A DNA stretch of 64,000 nucleotides from Actinocorallia aurantiaca (GTDB lineage Bacteria; Actinomycetota; Actinomycetes; Streptosporangiales; Streptosporangiaceae), in contig NZ_BAAATZ010000017.1 of assembly GCF_039533685.1 (NCBI RefSeq), positions 1-64,000 on the forward strand. The letters run 5' to 3'. Positions within the stretch are counted from its first letter, which is position 1; each line of letters starts with the position of its first letter. The position numbers and the translations under genes are program-made. The notes beneath the pieces are model-generated. The model did no database searches and was not told the origin of the DNA. It saw only the letters and a list, made by a program, of their open reading frames with translations. Below are positions 16,870 to 25,365 of this stretch, piece by piece.

Positions 16870-18102
16870 ATGACCGCACGGGCCGCCGCCTGGGCGCGCA
16901 GCGGGGCGGTGGCGCTGACCGGCCGTCCCGGCGGACCGCCGCTCGTGCCTCCCGGCGCCGCCGCCGAGCGGGCCGCCGAGCTGTGGGCGCTGCTGGCCGA
17001 CCTCACCGCGCGAGGAGGCCGTCCGGTACGGGTGGACGGGCCCCGGCTGCTGTCGGAGCGTGCCGCCTACACCCGCCACTCCCGGCGCGGGCCGATCTCC
17101 GCGGGGGGAGGCAGCCGGCTGCTGCCGACCGCCGACGGCTGGGCCGCGGTCTCCTGCGCCCGCCCCGACGATCCCAGCCTACTCTCCGCGCTGGCCTTCG
17201 CCGAGCCCGGCGAGGAGGTGTGGACGGCGCTCGGCCGCTGGCTGGCCGGGCATTCCGGGGCGGAACTCGCCGAACGCGCCGCCCTGCTGGGCGTCGCCGC
17301 GGGACCCGTCAGCCGCCCGGCAAGGCCTCGCGTTCCCTCCCCCGCCGCGCCCCGCCCGCTCGAAGGCGCGCTGGTGGTCGACTTCAGCGCCCTGTGGGCG
17401 GGCCCGCTGTGCGCCCACCTGCTGGGCCTGGCCGGAGCCCGGATCGTCAAGGTCGAGACGCCGGCCCGCCCCGACGGGGCCCGCCGGGGCGACCGGGCCT
17501 TCTACGACCTGCTGCACTCCGGGCACAGGTCGGTCGTCCTGGACCCGGATACGCCGTCCGGCCGCCGCGCCCTGGCCGGACTGGTGGGCGCCGCCGACAT
17601 CGTGATCGAGGCCTCCCGCCCCCGGGCGCTGGCCAGGTGGGGCCTGGACGCCGGGGAGGCGGTGGCCTCGGGGAAGACCTGGGTGTCCATCACCGCGTAC
17701 GGCCGCGCGCGGGACAGGATCGGCTTCGGCGACGACGTCGCCGCCTGCGCAGGGCTGCTCGCCTGGGACGGGGCCGGGCCGGTCTTCTGCGGCGACGCCC
17801 TCGCCGACCCGCTCACCGGGCTGACCGCCGCCGTCCTCGCCGCCACCGCCCCGGCCGACGGCTCGGGCGTCCTGTGGGAGCTGTCGATGGCCGACGTGAT
17901 CGCCCAGACCCTCCCGGAGGTGCCTCCCGTTCCGAGCACCGCCGCGCGGGCGACCGGCGGCGGCTGGATCGTCGACACCGACGAGGGCCCCGTTCCCGTC
18001 GCCGTCCCCGCCCCGCGTCGCGGGGCTTCGCCCGCGCCCGCCCCGGACAGCGGAGCGGACACCTCCGACGTCCTGCGCGAGCTGGGCATCCCGCTCCCCT
18101 GA
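16870..18102 (+). CDS. CoA transferase family III (CaiB/BaiF) protein
   Basis: The 410-residue protein has the CaiB-type signature LVVDFSALWAGPLCAHLLG followed by GARIVKVETPARPDG, AFYDLLHSGHRSVVLD, and the later GDALADPLTGLTAA, in which the catalytic aspartate region lies. The first 160 residues are a weak, partly degenerate repeat of the same fold. The ATG at 16870 was chosen for the GGAG six bases before it. It probably moves CoA between carboxylic acids together with the divergent crotonase; the acid is unknown. Confidence 0.82.
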   Translation: MTARAAAWARSGAVALTGRPGGPPLVPPGAAAERAAELWALLADLTARGGRPVRVDGPRLLSERAAYTRHSRRGPISAGGGSRLLPTADGWAAVSCARPDDPSLLSALAFAEPGEEVWTALGRWLAGHSGAELAERAALLGVAAGPVSRPARPRVPSPAAPRPLEGALVVDFSALWAGPLCAHLLGLAGARIVKVETPARPDGARRGDRAFYDLLHSGHRSVVLDPDTPSGRRALAGLVGAADIVIEASRPRALARWGLDAGEAVASGKTWVSITAYGRARDRIGFGDDVAACAGLLAWDGAGPVFCGDALADPLTGLTAAVLAATAPADGSGVLWELSMADVIAQTLPEVPPVPSTAARATGGGWIVDTDEGPVPVAVPAPRRGASPAPAPDSGADTSDVLRELGIPLP

Positions 18103-18179
18103 ACCGCTCCGCCGGGAAGGATCTCCTTTGCCGGACGGTACGGCGACCCCCGGCGTGCTGAAGTTACCGTCCGGTCCGG

Positions 18180-18185
18180 TATGAA
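18180..18185 (+). promoter_or_regulatory. -10 box of a leaderless transcript
   Basis: TATGAA is separated by exactly six bases from the ATG at 18192, so transcription probably starts on the A of the start codon. No ribosome-binding site is present upstream. Confidence 0.5.
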
Positions 18186-18191
18186 TCTGAC

Positions 18192-18818
18192 ATGGCAGAA
18201 ACGTCCGACCAAGGGGTCACGGGCGACCCCCACTGGAACCTCACCCCCTTGCCCGCCGACCGCGGCGCCCCCGACCTCCCCCGGCTGGCCGAGGCGCTCC
18301 GCGAGTTCAACGACCTGATGACCGGGGCGGTCGCTCCCCCCGACCTGGTCAAGGAGATGCTCCGCCAGGTCGAGGCCTTCAACTCCGAGCTCCGCGCCCA
18401 CCAGGTGCCCGAACGCGACCAGATCATCGGCCGCATCGACGTCCCCGGCCGCGCCCAGGGCCTCATCCCCGTGGTGCACACCGACTCCTCCGGGCCGGAC
18501 CATCTCCACGGGCGCGTCAGGTTCGGCCGCTACTACCTGGGCCGCAACGGCGCCGTCTACGGCGGCGCGATCCCCCTGCTCTTCGACTCGCTCCTGGGGC
18601 GCGTCTCCAACGGCGGCGGCCGCCTCCCCTCCCGCACGGCCTACCTCCACGTCGACTACCGCAGCATCACCCCCATCGGGACCGACCTCCGGTTCGAGGC
18701 CCGCTTCGTCCGCGAGGAGGGCCGCAAACGCTTCATCGAGGGCGCCCTCTACAACGGCGATACCCTCTGCGCCGAAGCCGAGGGCCTCTTCATCACCCTC
18801 AGGCCCGGCCAGGCCTGA
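18192..18818 (+). CDS. PaaI-type hotdog-fold thioesterase
   Basis: This 208-residue protein has a hotdog domain in its C-terminal half: GRVRFGRYYLGRNGAVYGG, containing the loop that binds the acyl-CoA, then LLFDSLLGRV and TAYLHVDYRSITPIGTDL. The N-terminal hundred residues are helical. Such proteins hydrolyse acyl-CoA thioesters. A leaderless promoter lies directly before the ATG. It follows the CoA transferase by 89 bases and so may belong to the same pathway. Confidence 0.82.
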   Translation: MAETSDQGVTGDPHWNLTPLPADRGAPDLPRLAEALREFNDLMTGAVAPPDLVKEMLRQVEAFNSELRAHQVPERDQIIGRIDVPGRAQGLIPVVHTDSSGPDHLHGRVRFGRYYLGRNGAVYGGAIPLLFDSLLGRVSNGGGRLPSRTAYLHVDYRSITPIGTDLRFEARFVREEGRKRFIEGALYNGDTLCAEAEGLFITLRPGQA

Positions 18819-18839
18819 CCGAGAACCCGGGCTCCGGCC

Positions 18840-19823
18840 TCAGGAACCCGTGAGGAGGCGGCGCGGGTTGTCGACGAGCATCGTGGTGATCTGCCGCTCG
18901 GTCACGCCCTTCTCCCGCAGGTAGGGCAGGACGTCCTGCTCGATGTGCAGGTAGTGCCACTGGGGGAGGAACGGCAGGACGTTCGGGTCGATCCAGTCGA
19001 TGTAGCAGGAGGCGTCGTGGGAGAGCACCATGCTCTCGGCGTAGCCCCGGCGACACATCTCGACCACGGTGTCGGCGCGGGCCTCGAAGGTGGTGTCGAG
19101 GTTCAGGCCGAAGCGGTCCATGCCGAGCAGGAAGCCGGCGTCGGCGAGTTCGGCCAGGTGGTCGCAGTCGGACGTGTCGCCGCTGTGGCCGAGGACGATC
19201 CGCCGGGGGTCGGCGCCCTCCTCGTCGCACAGCACCCGCTTGGCCTCCAGGCCCGTCCGGCTGTTCGGGTGGGTGTGCACGGTGACGGGGGCGCCCGTCC
19301 GCCGGTGGGCGCCCGCGACGGCCCGCATCACCCGTTCGACGCCCGGCGTCATCCCCTGCTCGTCGATGGCGCACTTGAGCATGCCGGCCTTCACGCCGGT
19401 GTCCGCGATCCCCTCGGTGAGGTCCTGGACGAACATGTCGGTCATCGGATCGGGGACGTCCATTCCCAGGGCCTTGTTCAGCCCAGGCCCCCGGTAGCGG
19501 AAGAAGAACGGGACGTCGTCGTAGGTGTAGAGGCCGGTGGCCACGACGATGTTCAGCTCCGGCACCTGCTCGGCGACCCGCTTGATCCGGGGGATGCAGC
19601 GGCCCAGCCCGACGACGGTCGGGTCGATGATGGTGCGCACTCCCAGGGCGGCCAGCGCCCCCAGCCGCTCCACCGCGTCGGCGACCCGCTCGTCCTCGCT
19701 CCCCCACTCCCCCGGGTAGTTGGCCTGCACGTCGGCGTCGAGCGTGAAGATGTGCTCGTGGACGTACGTACGTCCCAGGTCGGCCTCGTCGACGGGACCG
19801 AGGACCGTGTTCACCTGCGCCAT
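18840..19823 (-). CDS. Phosphotriesterase family metal-dependent hydrolase
   Basis: The 327-residue protein has all ligands of the binuclear metal centre of the phosphotriesterase family: YVHEHIF (HxH), AGMLKCAID (carboxylated lysine), VTVHTHPNS, VLGHSGDTSD and LSHDAS (final aspartate). Members include phosphotriesterase-like lactonases that open acyl-homoserine or other lactones, and proteins of unknown function; the substrate cannot be chosen here. The ATG at 19823 starts MAQVNTVLGPV, typical of the family. It is convergent with the thioesterase gene. Confidence 0.88.
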   Translation of the reverse strand: MAQVNTVLGPVDEADLGRTYVHEHIFTLDADVQANYPGEWGSEDERVADAVERLGALAALGVRTIIDPTVVGLGRCIPRIKRVAEQVPELNIVVATGLYTYDDVPFFFRYRGPGLNKALGMDVPDPMTDMFVQDLTEGIADTGVKAGMLKCAIDEQGMTPGVERVMRAVAGAHRRTGAPVTVHTHPNSRTGLEAKRVLCDEEGADPRRIVLGHSGDTSDCDHLAELADAGFLLGMDRFGLNLDTTFEARADTVVEMCRRGYAESMVLSHDASCYIDWIDPNVLPFLPQWHYLHIEQDVLPYLREKGVTERQITTMLVDNPRRLLTGS

Positions 19824-19917
19824 GCGTGGAGCTCCTCATCGTACGGCGGACCGCCGGGACGGAGGTCTCGTGCGGTCTGCCGTTCTACCACCGTGCCCGC
19901 CCCTCCCACCAGGGGCG

Positions 19918-20208
19918 TCAGTCTGTCGAGGAGTGCTCGTCCGGCAGCGCCAGACGCCCCGTCCTGCGCTGCCCGTCCAGTTCCCTGATGGCCTGGAGCA
20001 GGGCTTCGCCGAAGACTTCCTTCTCTCCGCGCTCGAGCATGGTCTCCAGCGCGTCGCGCAGCGCCGCGGCATCCCCGACGAGCGCCTGCGCGGCCCGCAG
20101 CGCCCCATAGGTGTGCTCGGCGTTCGCCGGGTTGATCCGTCCCAGCAGATCCACGACGGCCAGATACCGGTCCACGAACTCACGTTCGGCCGCGGTCAGA
20201 GCAGGCAT
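19918..20208 (-). CDS. Hypothetical small helical protein
   Basis: No family is recognised for this 96-residue protein. It is predicted helical, with MPALTAAEREFVDRYLAVVD at the start and ETMLERGEKEVFGEALLQAI later. The coding potential looks real from the codon bias, and a GGAGGACC ribosome site lies before the ATG at 20208. It is separated by 94 bases from the phosphotriesterase gene, on the same strand, and could be cotranscribed with it. Confidence 0.6.
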   Translation of the reverse strand: MPALTAAEREFVDRYLAVVDLLGRINPANAEHTYGALRAAQALVGDAAALRDALETMLERGEKEVFGEALLQAIRELDGQRRTGRLALPDEHSSTD

Positions 20209-20313
20209 CGAGCGACGGTCCTCCTTGGGCTCAGCGGTCGTCGGCCACGCCTTCCACGGTAAACGCCGCCGGGATCGGAGGAATCTCTTTTCCGGGCATG
20301 GCCGCGTCGCGGG

Positions 20314-20937
20314 TCAGGAGTCCTTGGCGCGGCGGCCGGGGAGCCTCAGGGTGAGGAGCCTGGCCCGGGGGGCGACGCGGGCGGCGAGGCCGAACAGGGC
20401 CTCGGTGCGGGTGCGGTCGGCGTCCAGGTGGGTGAAGAGGTTGACGCCCAGATAGAAGGTGATGGCGGCGTACGCCAGGTCGCGCGGCGGCATCAGCTTG
20501 GCGAGGGGGGAGCCGCCGATCACGCGCTCGAGGGTCTGCTCGACGAACTCGATCCAGGGCTCGGCCCGGTCCACGATCTCCTTGCGCAGTTCGGGACGGG
20601 CGATGCTGGCGCCGACCAGTTCGGTGAACAGGGTGATGTGGCCGCCTTCGAGGTCGGTGCGGTAGATGGCGGTCGCGGCCTCCACGAGCTCCTCGAGGGT
20701 GCGCGCCTCCTCCGCCGCCTTCCGGTGCGCGGCCATCCGGGCCTCGGACGAGCGGTCGAGCGCGGCCAGCAGCAGGGGGTCGACTCCGCCGAAGTGGTAG
20801 AAGACCAGCGCCGAGTTGCAGCCCGCGGCCTTGGCGATCGTGCGGGCGCTGGTGCCCGCGTACCCCTCGGTGCGCAGGGTGTGCGCGGCCGCCTCGAGGA
20901 GGCGTTCCTTCGTCTCCGCGCTGTTCTGTTTGCTCAC
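20314..20937 (-). CDS. TetR family regulator
   Basis: The 207-residue protein has a TetR helix-turn-helix (TKERLLEAAAHTLRTEGYAG, then ARTIAKAAGCNSALVFYHF). The GTG at 20937 has GAAGGGGG upstream. It is divergently transcribed from the membrane gene at 21012 and the space between them carries an 8-bp perfect inverted repeat, CGGTTTAA/TTAAACCG. It therefore probably represses its own gene and the membrane operon. The ligand is unknown. Confidence 0.85.
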   Translation of the reverse strand: MSKQNSAETKERLLEAAAHTLRTEGYAGTSARTIAKAAGCNSALVFYHFGGVDPLLLAALDRSSEARMAAHRKAAEEARTLEELVEAATAIYRTDLEGGHITLFTELVGASIARPELRKEIVDRAEPWIEFVEQTLERVIGGSPLAKLMPPRDLAYAAITFYLGVNLFTHLDADRTRTEALFGLAARVAPRARLLTLRLPGRRAKDS

Positions 20938-20973
20938 GTTCCCCCTTCGGCCTTGACAATCCCGCCCATCATA

Positions 20974-21010
20974 CGGTTTAACCACTTGATTAAAACAAAC
21001 GATTAAACCG
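20974..21010. promoter_or_regulatory. Probable TetR operator, inverted repeats in divergent promoter
   Basis: CGGTTTAA at 20974-20981 and TTAAACCG at 21003-21010 form a perfect inverted repeat; a third related half-site, GATTAAAAC, lies between them. The region is AT-rich compared with the genes and is placed directly before both start codons. Confidence 0.6.
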
Positions 21011-21011
21011 A

Positions 21012-21917
21012 GTGATGAACGAGGTGCCCCCCATGGTCGTTCCCGACCCCGAACGGCGACGAACCGCCCGGCGGACCCTGCTGGGCGTCGTGGCCGCGCT
21101 GTTCGCCGCGATGCTCGCCTACAAGGTCCTCGAAGCCGGACGGCTGGAGCAGACCGCGCTGTTCTACGTCGGGATCCCCGCGCTCATCGCGCTCACCGTC
21201 GTGGCCACGGCCCGGCCGCGCAGCGCACTCGGCACGATCATGGCCACCATCACCGTCGGGCTCGCGCTGGCCGGGCCGCTGCTGGACGAGGGGGTCGTCT
21301 GCCTGGTCGTCGCGGCCCCGCTGTTCTACCTGTGCGGCGCGATCCTGGGCGTCTTCGTCGACGAGGTCCGCGGCGGGCTGAAGGTCATGCTGGTCGTCCC
21401 GCTGCTGCTCGGCCTCGAAGGCACGGCCGTCTCCCTCCCCCGGGCGAACGAGGTGACGGTCACCCGGACCGCGCCGGCCGGAACCGATCTGGAGCACGCC
21501 CTGGCCGCCGCGCCGGACTTCGCCCCGGTGCGCTCCCGGTTCCTGCGGCTCAGATTCCCCCGGCCGGTGCGCTCCGAAGGAACCGGTCTCGCGCCCGGCG
21601 CCACCCGGCACATCGATTTCACCCCGCGCACCTCCCTGGGCCTCCGATCCCGGCCCACGCCCCGCTCGATGGACCTCACGGTCGTGCGGTACGAGCCCGG
21701 CCTCGCGGTCTTCGCCGTCACCCGGGACACCACGCTGGCCCGCTGGCTCGACCTCACCGAGGCCGAGTTCCGCTGGCAGGGGACCCGGCTGAGCGTGACC
21801 CTCCGGTACCGGCGGACGTTCGACCCCGCCTGGTACTTCGGCCCCGTCCAGCGTCACGGCATGCGCGAAGCCGCCGCCTACCTCGCCGAGACCTTCACCG
21901 GAAGCGCCGAAGCGTGA
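21012..21917 (+). CDS. Membrane protein of unknown function with C-terminal soluble domain
   Basis: This 301-residue protein has four hydrophobic segments in its first 135 residues (TLLGVVAALFAAMLAYKVL, ALIALTVVATA, GTIMATITVGLALAGPLL, VCLVVAAPLFYLCGAILGVF). The C-terminal 150 residues form a soluble domain rich in beta strands and in charged residues, ending ...WYFGPVQRHGMREAAAYLAE. That end resembles SRPBCC proteins, but the match is weak. A GTG at 21012 is directly followed by an ATG. It overlaps the next gene by GTGA, so both are probably under the same TetR control. Confidence 0.7.
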   Translation: MMNEVPPMVVPDPERRRTARRTLLGVVAALFAAMLAYKVLEAGRLEQTALFYVGIPALIALTVVATARPRSALGTIMATITVGLALAGPLLDEGVVCLVVAAPLFYLCGAILGVFVDEVRGGLKVMLVVPLLLGLEGTAVSLPRANEVTVTRTAPAGTDLEHALAAAPDFAPVRSRFLRLRFPRPVRSEGTGLAPGATRHIDFTPRTSLGLRSRPTPRSMDLTVVRYEPGLAVFAVTRDTTLARWLDLTEAEFRWQGTRLSVTLRYRRTFDPAWYFGPVQRHGMREAAAYLAETFTGSAEA

Positions 21918-23581
21918 CCGATCCGGCACTGGTGCGCGGCGTCGGCCTGTTCGTCCCGATCCTCATCACCGCGGCGATGCTCCGGCACCGGCCTCCCGGG
22001 CGGGCGGAGACGGCCGCGCTCGTCCTCGGCGTCTGCTGGAACGCGCTGGCGCTGTCCCTGGTCAACCTTCTCGCGCTGCGTGCCGGATGGTGGTCGTTCG
22101 CCGCCGAGGGCGGAACCGTCGCCGGGATGCCGGTCGACCTTCTGCTCGGCTGGGCGGTCCTGTGGGGCGGTGTCGCGGTGCTGGCCCTGCGCCACAACCT
22201 GCCGCTCCCTCTGGTGGCGGGTCTCGCGGTGTGGATCGACCTCGCGGTGATGCCGCTGGGCGGACCCGTCCTGATCCTGGGCGACTCCTGGCTGACCGGG
22301 GAGGCCCTCGCCGTCGCCGTCTCCCTGGTGCCCGGTCTCCTCCTGGCCCGCTGGACCCTCGAGGACCGCCGCCTCGTCGCGAGGGCGGTGTCGCAGGCCG
22401 TACTGGCGACGGGCCTCATGGTCGTCCTGCCGGTTCTGCCGAGCCGGGTGCTCGACCATCCCGGCTGGGCGCTCGGCCTGGTGGCCCAACTGCTGCTCGT
22501 ACCCGCGGCTCTGTCAGCCGCCGCCGTCCACGAGTTCGCCTGTTCCGGCCGGGGCACGCCGCTGCCCTACGACCCGCCGATCCGTCTGGTGACGACCGGT
22601 CCCTACGCTTACGTTCGCAATCCGATGCAGCTCGGGATGACGCTCACCTACCTGCTCCTGGCGCTCCTCGACCCGGTCTTCCTTCTGGGAGCCGTCGTGG
22701 CCGTGTCCTATGGGCTGGGCCTCGCGGCCTGGCACGAGGACGCTCAGCTCCGCGTCCTGCACGGTCCTGAGTGGAGTCGCTACCGCTCGTCCGTCCGGCC
22801 CTGGCTGCCGACGATCCGCCCTTACCCTGGCATACCGCCCGCCGCCATCTGGATCGCGAACGACTGCGACCGCTGCGACCCGGTCGCCTCCTGGATCCGC
22901 CGCCGCTCCCCCGTGGCCCTGACCGTCCTCCCCGCCGAGACCCACCCCTCGGGTCTGCGCCGGATGACCTACGAACGGGCCGACGGCCTCCGCGCCGAGG
23001 GCGTCGCCGCCTGGGCTCGAGCGACCGGTCACCTCGCTCTCGGCTGGGCCCTTCTCGGCTGGATCCTCCTGCTGCCCGGTCTCAGCCACTTCGCCCAGTT
23101 GTGCGCGGACGCCTTCGGCGCGGGCCCGTCTCTCGAGCCCGCGCGGAATCCCGCGCTTCGCGGGTCAGTCCGCCGGGTTCCCGCCTCGGGTGACGATGTC
23201 CGCGCGCAGCGGGGTGAGGGCGGAGGCGATCTCGCCGATGGTCTCCTCGGGGACGCCCAGGGACGCGAGGGTGGCGGCGAGGTGGCCGACGACGGCGTCG
23301 AAGTGCCGGCCCTCGAGGTTCAGGCGCGCGTGCGCGGCACCGAGGTCGCGGCCCTCGTACAGTTCCGGGCCGCCCAGGGCGGCGGTGATGAACGCCCGCT
23401 GGTGGGATCTGAGGCGGGCGAGGTCCGTCCCGGCGAAGAAACCCTTGAGCTCCGGGTCGCCCAGGACTCTCACGTAGAAGTCGTCGACCGCGGCGCCGAC
23501 CGCCGCCGGCCCTCCGATCTCGTCGTAAATGCTCATTCCCACCCTGCTTCCCGTCGGTCACGGCCGTCGGACCGAACGTAA
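21914..23581 (+). CDS. Isoprenylcysteine carboxyl methyltransferase-like membrane protein fused to DCC thiol-disulfide domain; no stop until inside the next gene
   Basis: Starting at GTG 21914, the product has about eight membrane segments, then the ICMT/PEMT motif RLVTTGPYAYVRNPMQLGMT and AWHEDAQLRVLHGPEWSRYR, which binds S-adenosylmethionine. After residue 305 a DCC (DUF393) domain follows: IANDCDRCDPVASWIRRR, with the CxxC thiol pair, and GLRAEGVAAWARATGHLALG. This fusion is unusual. The recognisable part ends near 23115. The frame then remains open through two strong hairpins and all the way antisense through the haemoglobin gene, to TAA-type stop at 23579-23581. The last 140 residues look like a non-coding translation, so the true stop was probably lost by mutation or by a sequencing error. 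Confidence 0.6.
   Translation: MTDPALVRGVGLFVPILITAAMLRHRPPGRAETAALVLGVCWNALALSLVNLLALRAGWWSFAAEGGTVAGMPVDLLLGWAVLWGGVAVLALRHNLPLPLVAGLAVWIDLAVMPLGGPVLILGDSWLTGEALAVAVSLVPGLLLARWTLEDRRLVARAVSQAVLATGLMVVLPVLPSRVLDHPGWALGLVAQLLLVPAALSAAAVHEFACSGRGTPLPYDPPIRLVTTGPYAYVRNPMQLGMTLTYLLLALLDPVFLLGAVVAVSYGLGLAAWHEDAQLRVLHGPEWSRYRSSVRPWLPTIRPYPGIPPAAIWIANDCDRCDPVASWIRRRSPVALTVLPAETHPSGLRRMTYERADGLRAEGVAAWARATGHLALGWALLGWILLLPGLSHFAQLCADAFGAGPSLEPARNPALRGSVRRVPASGDDVRAQRGEGGGDLADGLLGDAQGREGGGEVADDGVEVPALEVQARVRGTEVAALVQFRAAQGGGDERPLVGSEAGEVRPGEETLELRVAQDSHVEVVDRGADRRRPSDLVVNAHSHPASRRSRPSDRT
23118..23164. terminator. Two tandem GC-rich hairpins between convergent genes
   Basis: GCGCGGGC/GCCCGCGC (23118-23125 with 23137-23144) and CCCGCG-CTT-CGCGGG (23150-23164) are perfect stems. 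They lie directly after the stop codon of the haemoglobin gene and just after the recognisable end of the methyltransferase-DCC gene. No T run follows. Confidence 0.55.
23165..23536 (-). CDS. glbN: Truncated haemoglobin, group I (TrHbN type)
   Basis: This 123-residue protein has the two-over-two globin pattern: FYVRVLGDPELKGFF with the B10 tyrosine, the glycine motif, and AAHARLNLEGRHFDAVVGHL, in which the proximal F8 histidine lies. The family binds oxygen and detoxifies nitric oxide, in the cytoplasm. The ATG at 23536 has AGGGTGGGA before it; GTG 23542 is an alternative. Its possible relation to the nitrate genes 15 kb away is only a thought. Its whole length is open on the other strand. 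Confidence 0.9.
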   Translation of the reverse strand: MSIYDEIGGPAAVGAAVDDFYVRVLGDPELKGFFAGTDLARLRSHQRAFITAALGGPELYEGRDLGAAHARLNLEGRHFDAVVGHLAATLASLGVPEETIGEIASALTPLRADIVTRGGNPAD

Positions 23582-23689
23582 GAGGTCTCCGTTGAACGGA
23601 GACCGCCCTCGCGGAACGCCCTTGCAACGCTCTGTGCACAGCCTCCTTCCGGGCGCGGTGAGTTTCAAGGGGGTCGAAAGGGACTTCTG

Positions 23690-24613
23690 GTGGCTAACAT
23701 CGGACGCGTGGAAGATCGACCGATGTCCCTCTCCGGGGAATACGTGCAGGACTGGGCGCTGGTCGACGTGGAGACGTCGGGGCTGCGGCCCGGACGCGAC
23801 AGGGTGCTCTCGCTCGCGGTGATGACGGTCGACCGCAACTGGCGGGAGGTCAGGCGCTACACCACACTGCTGGACCCGGGCGTCGACCCGGGGCCGGTGC
23901 ACATCCACGGGCTGACGGCCGAGCGGCTGCGCGGGGCGCCGACGTTCGACAAGGTGGCCTCCCGCGTGGCCGAGATGCTGCACGGAAGGGTCCTCGTGGC
24001 GCACAACGCCCCGTTCGACTACGACTTCCTGGCCGGGGAGTTCGCCCGCGCGGCGGTCGTCATGCCGGTGCGGCGGCGGCTGTGCACGCTCGAGCTCAAC
24101 CGCAGGCTCGTCCCGCCGACCCCCGACCTCCAGCTCACCACCCTCGTCGACTACTACGACGTCACCCGGTACCAGGCGCACGACGCGCTCGGCGACACGC
24201 TGATGCTCTCGGGGGTGTTCCGCCGCTCGCTGGAGTCGGCGGCCCGGCTGGGGATGGAGCTGCCGTTCACGGCATGCCCGCCCCGGCAGACCTCCCGGTA
24301 CCCGGTGAGCATCCCCAAGGCCCGCTGCCCCTACCGCAACCCCGGCAGGCTGGACTCTGCGCTCGTCCAGGGCATGAAGGTCGCCTTCACCGGCGACACC
24401 GAGCTCCCCCGCCTGGAGCTGGCCACCCGCGCCGCCGCCGCGGGCCTGAACGTGATGGGCAACGTCAGCCGCCACACCAGCGTCCTGGTCGCCAACGAGT
24501 CCTTCCGCACGACGGGCAAGGCCGAGAAGGCACTCGCCGCGGGAGTCCCCGTCATCGACGAGCCCCTGTTCCTCAGGCTGCTCGAGGAGGTCAAGCCGGG
24601 CGAGCCGGCCTGA
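23690..24613 (+). CDS. DEDDh 3'-5' exonuclease with C-terminal BRCT domain
   Basis: The 307-residue protein has an exonuclease domain with the DEDDh residues: ALVDVETSGL (ExoI), VLVAHNAPFDYDFL (ExoII) and YQAHDALGDTLML (ExoIII with His and Asp). A BRCT-like domain follows (about residues 225-305: MKVAFTGDTELPRLELATRA and GVPVIDEPLFLRLLEE). The combination is like DNA polymerase III epsilon-related proteins of actinobacteria and suggests DNA repair. GTG 23690 is preceded by AAAGGG; ATG 23723 is an alternative with no better site. Confidence 0.82.
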   Translation: MANIGRVEDRPMSLSGEYVQDWALVDVETSGLRPGRDRVLSLAVMTVDRNWREVRRYTTLLDPGVDPGPVHIHGLTAERLRGAPTFDKVASRVAEMLHGRVLVAHNAPFDYDFLAGEFARAAVVMPVRRRLCTLELNRRLVPPTPDLQLTTLVDYYDVTRYQAHDALGDTLMLSGVFRRSLESAARLGMELPFTACPPRQTSRYPVSIPKARCPYRNPGRLDSALVQGMKVAFTGDTELPRLELATRAAAAGLNVMGNVSRHTSVLVANESFRTTGKAEKALAAGVPVIDEPLFLRLLEEVKPGEPA

Positions 24614-24619
24614 CGTCCT

Positions 24620-24634
24620 CCCCGGCAATCGGGG
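24620..24634. terminator. Short hairpin between convergent genes
   Basis: CCCCG-GCAAT-CGGGG lies between the exonuclease stop and the flavin reductase stop. It can serve both directions, although no T run follows. Confidence 0.45.
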
Positions 24635-24636
24635 CT

Positions 24637-25194
24637 TCAGTCCCAGCTGTCGCCCCAGCCCCACAGGTCGGGGAGCCTCCAGTCCTGCTCCTCCTGGACG
24701 CCGAACCCGCCGCGGAAGAAGAGCATCGGAAGTCCGTGGGAGGGGGTCTCCAGCTCCAGCACCCGGCCGATCACCACGTCGTGGTCGCCCGCGACGGTCA
24801 CCTGGTGGACCTCGGCGTGGACGCGCATCAGCACCCCGGGCAGCGAGGGGGTGCCCCACCTCGACACCTCCCACTCCAGGCCCTCGTACTTGGCGCCCCT
24901 GCTGGAGCCGAACCTGGAGCACAGGTCCTGCTGCTCCTCGCCGAGCACGTTCACCGCGAACCGTCCGGCCTCCCGGATCCTCGGCCACGTGCGACCGCGG
25001 TGGTCCGCGCAGAAGAGCACCAGCGGCGGCTCCAGGGAGACGGACGCGAACGACTGGCAGGCGAAGCCCACGGGTTCGTCCTCGTGCAAGCCGGTGATGA
25101 TGGTCACGCCGCTGGCGAAACTGCCCATCGCACGGCGCATCTCCAGCGGAGTGGGCCCTGAGGTCTCGGGGCCGGTGTTGACCTGGGTGCTCAT
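24637..25194 (-). CDS. Flavin reductase family protein
   Basis: The 185-residue protein has the flavin reductase-like split-barrel domain: MRRAMGSFASGVTIITG, the QSFASVSLEPPLVLFC strand, AGRFAVNVLGEEQQDL, and the HDVVIGRVL histidine near the end. Such proteins supply reduced FMN or FAD to a partner monooxygenase; no partner is adjacent. ATG 25194. It is divergent from the histidine kinase, 171 bases away. Confidence 0.88.
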   Translation of the reverse strand: MSTQVNTGPETSGPTPLEMRRAMGSFASGVTIITGLHEDEPVGFACQSFASVSLEPPLVLFCADHRGRTWPRIREAGRFAVNVLGEEQQDLCSRFGSSRGAKYEGLEWEVSRWGTPSLPGVLMRVHAEVHQVTVAGDHDVVIGRVLELETPSHGLPMLFFRGGFGVQEEQDWRLPDLWGWGDSWD

Positions 25195-25365
25195 GAATCG
25201 ACGGTAAGGCCCCAGATCGCGAAAGCCAATTCTTTCTCCCATTGAATGGAAGAAAGCACCCTCTCCCAGCTTTCCGGCGGGCCGTCCGCCCCGGTCTCGG
25301 CGGCCGGGACGAGGAGGAGCCCGCCCCGCCGCCACCAGCACCCGAAGGGCATTAACCTGCATGAA

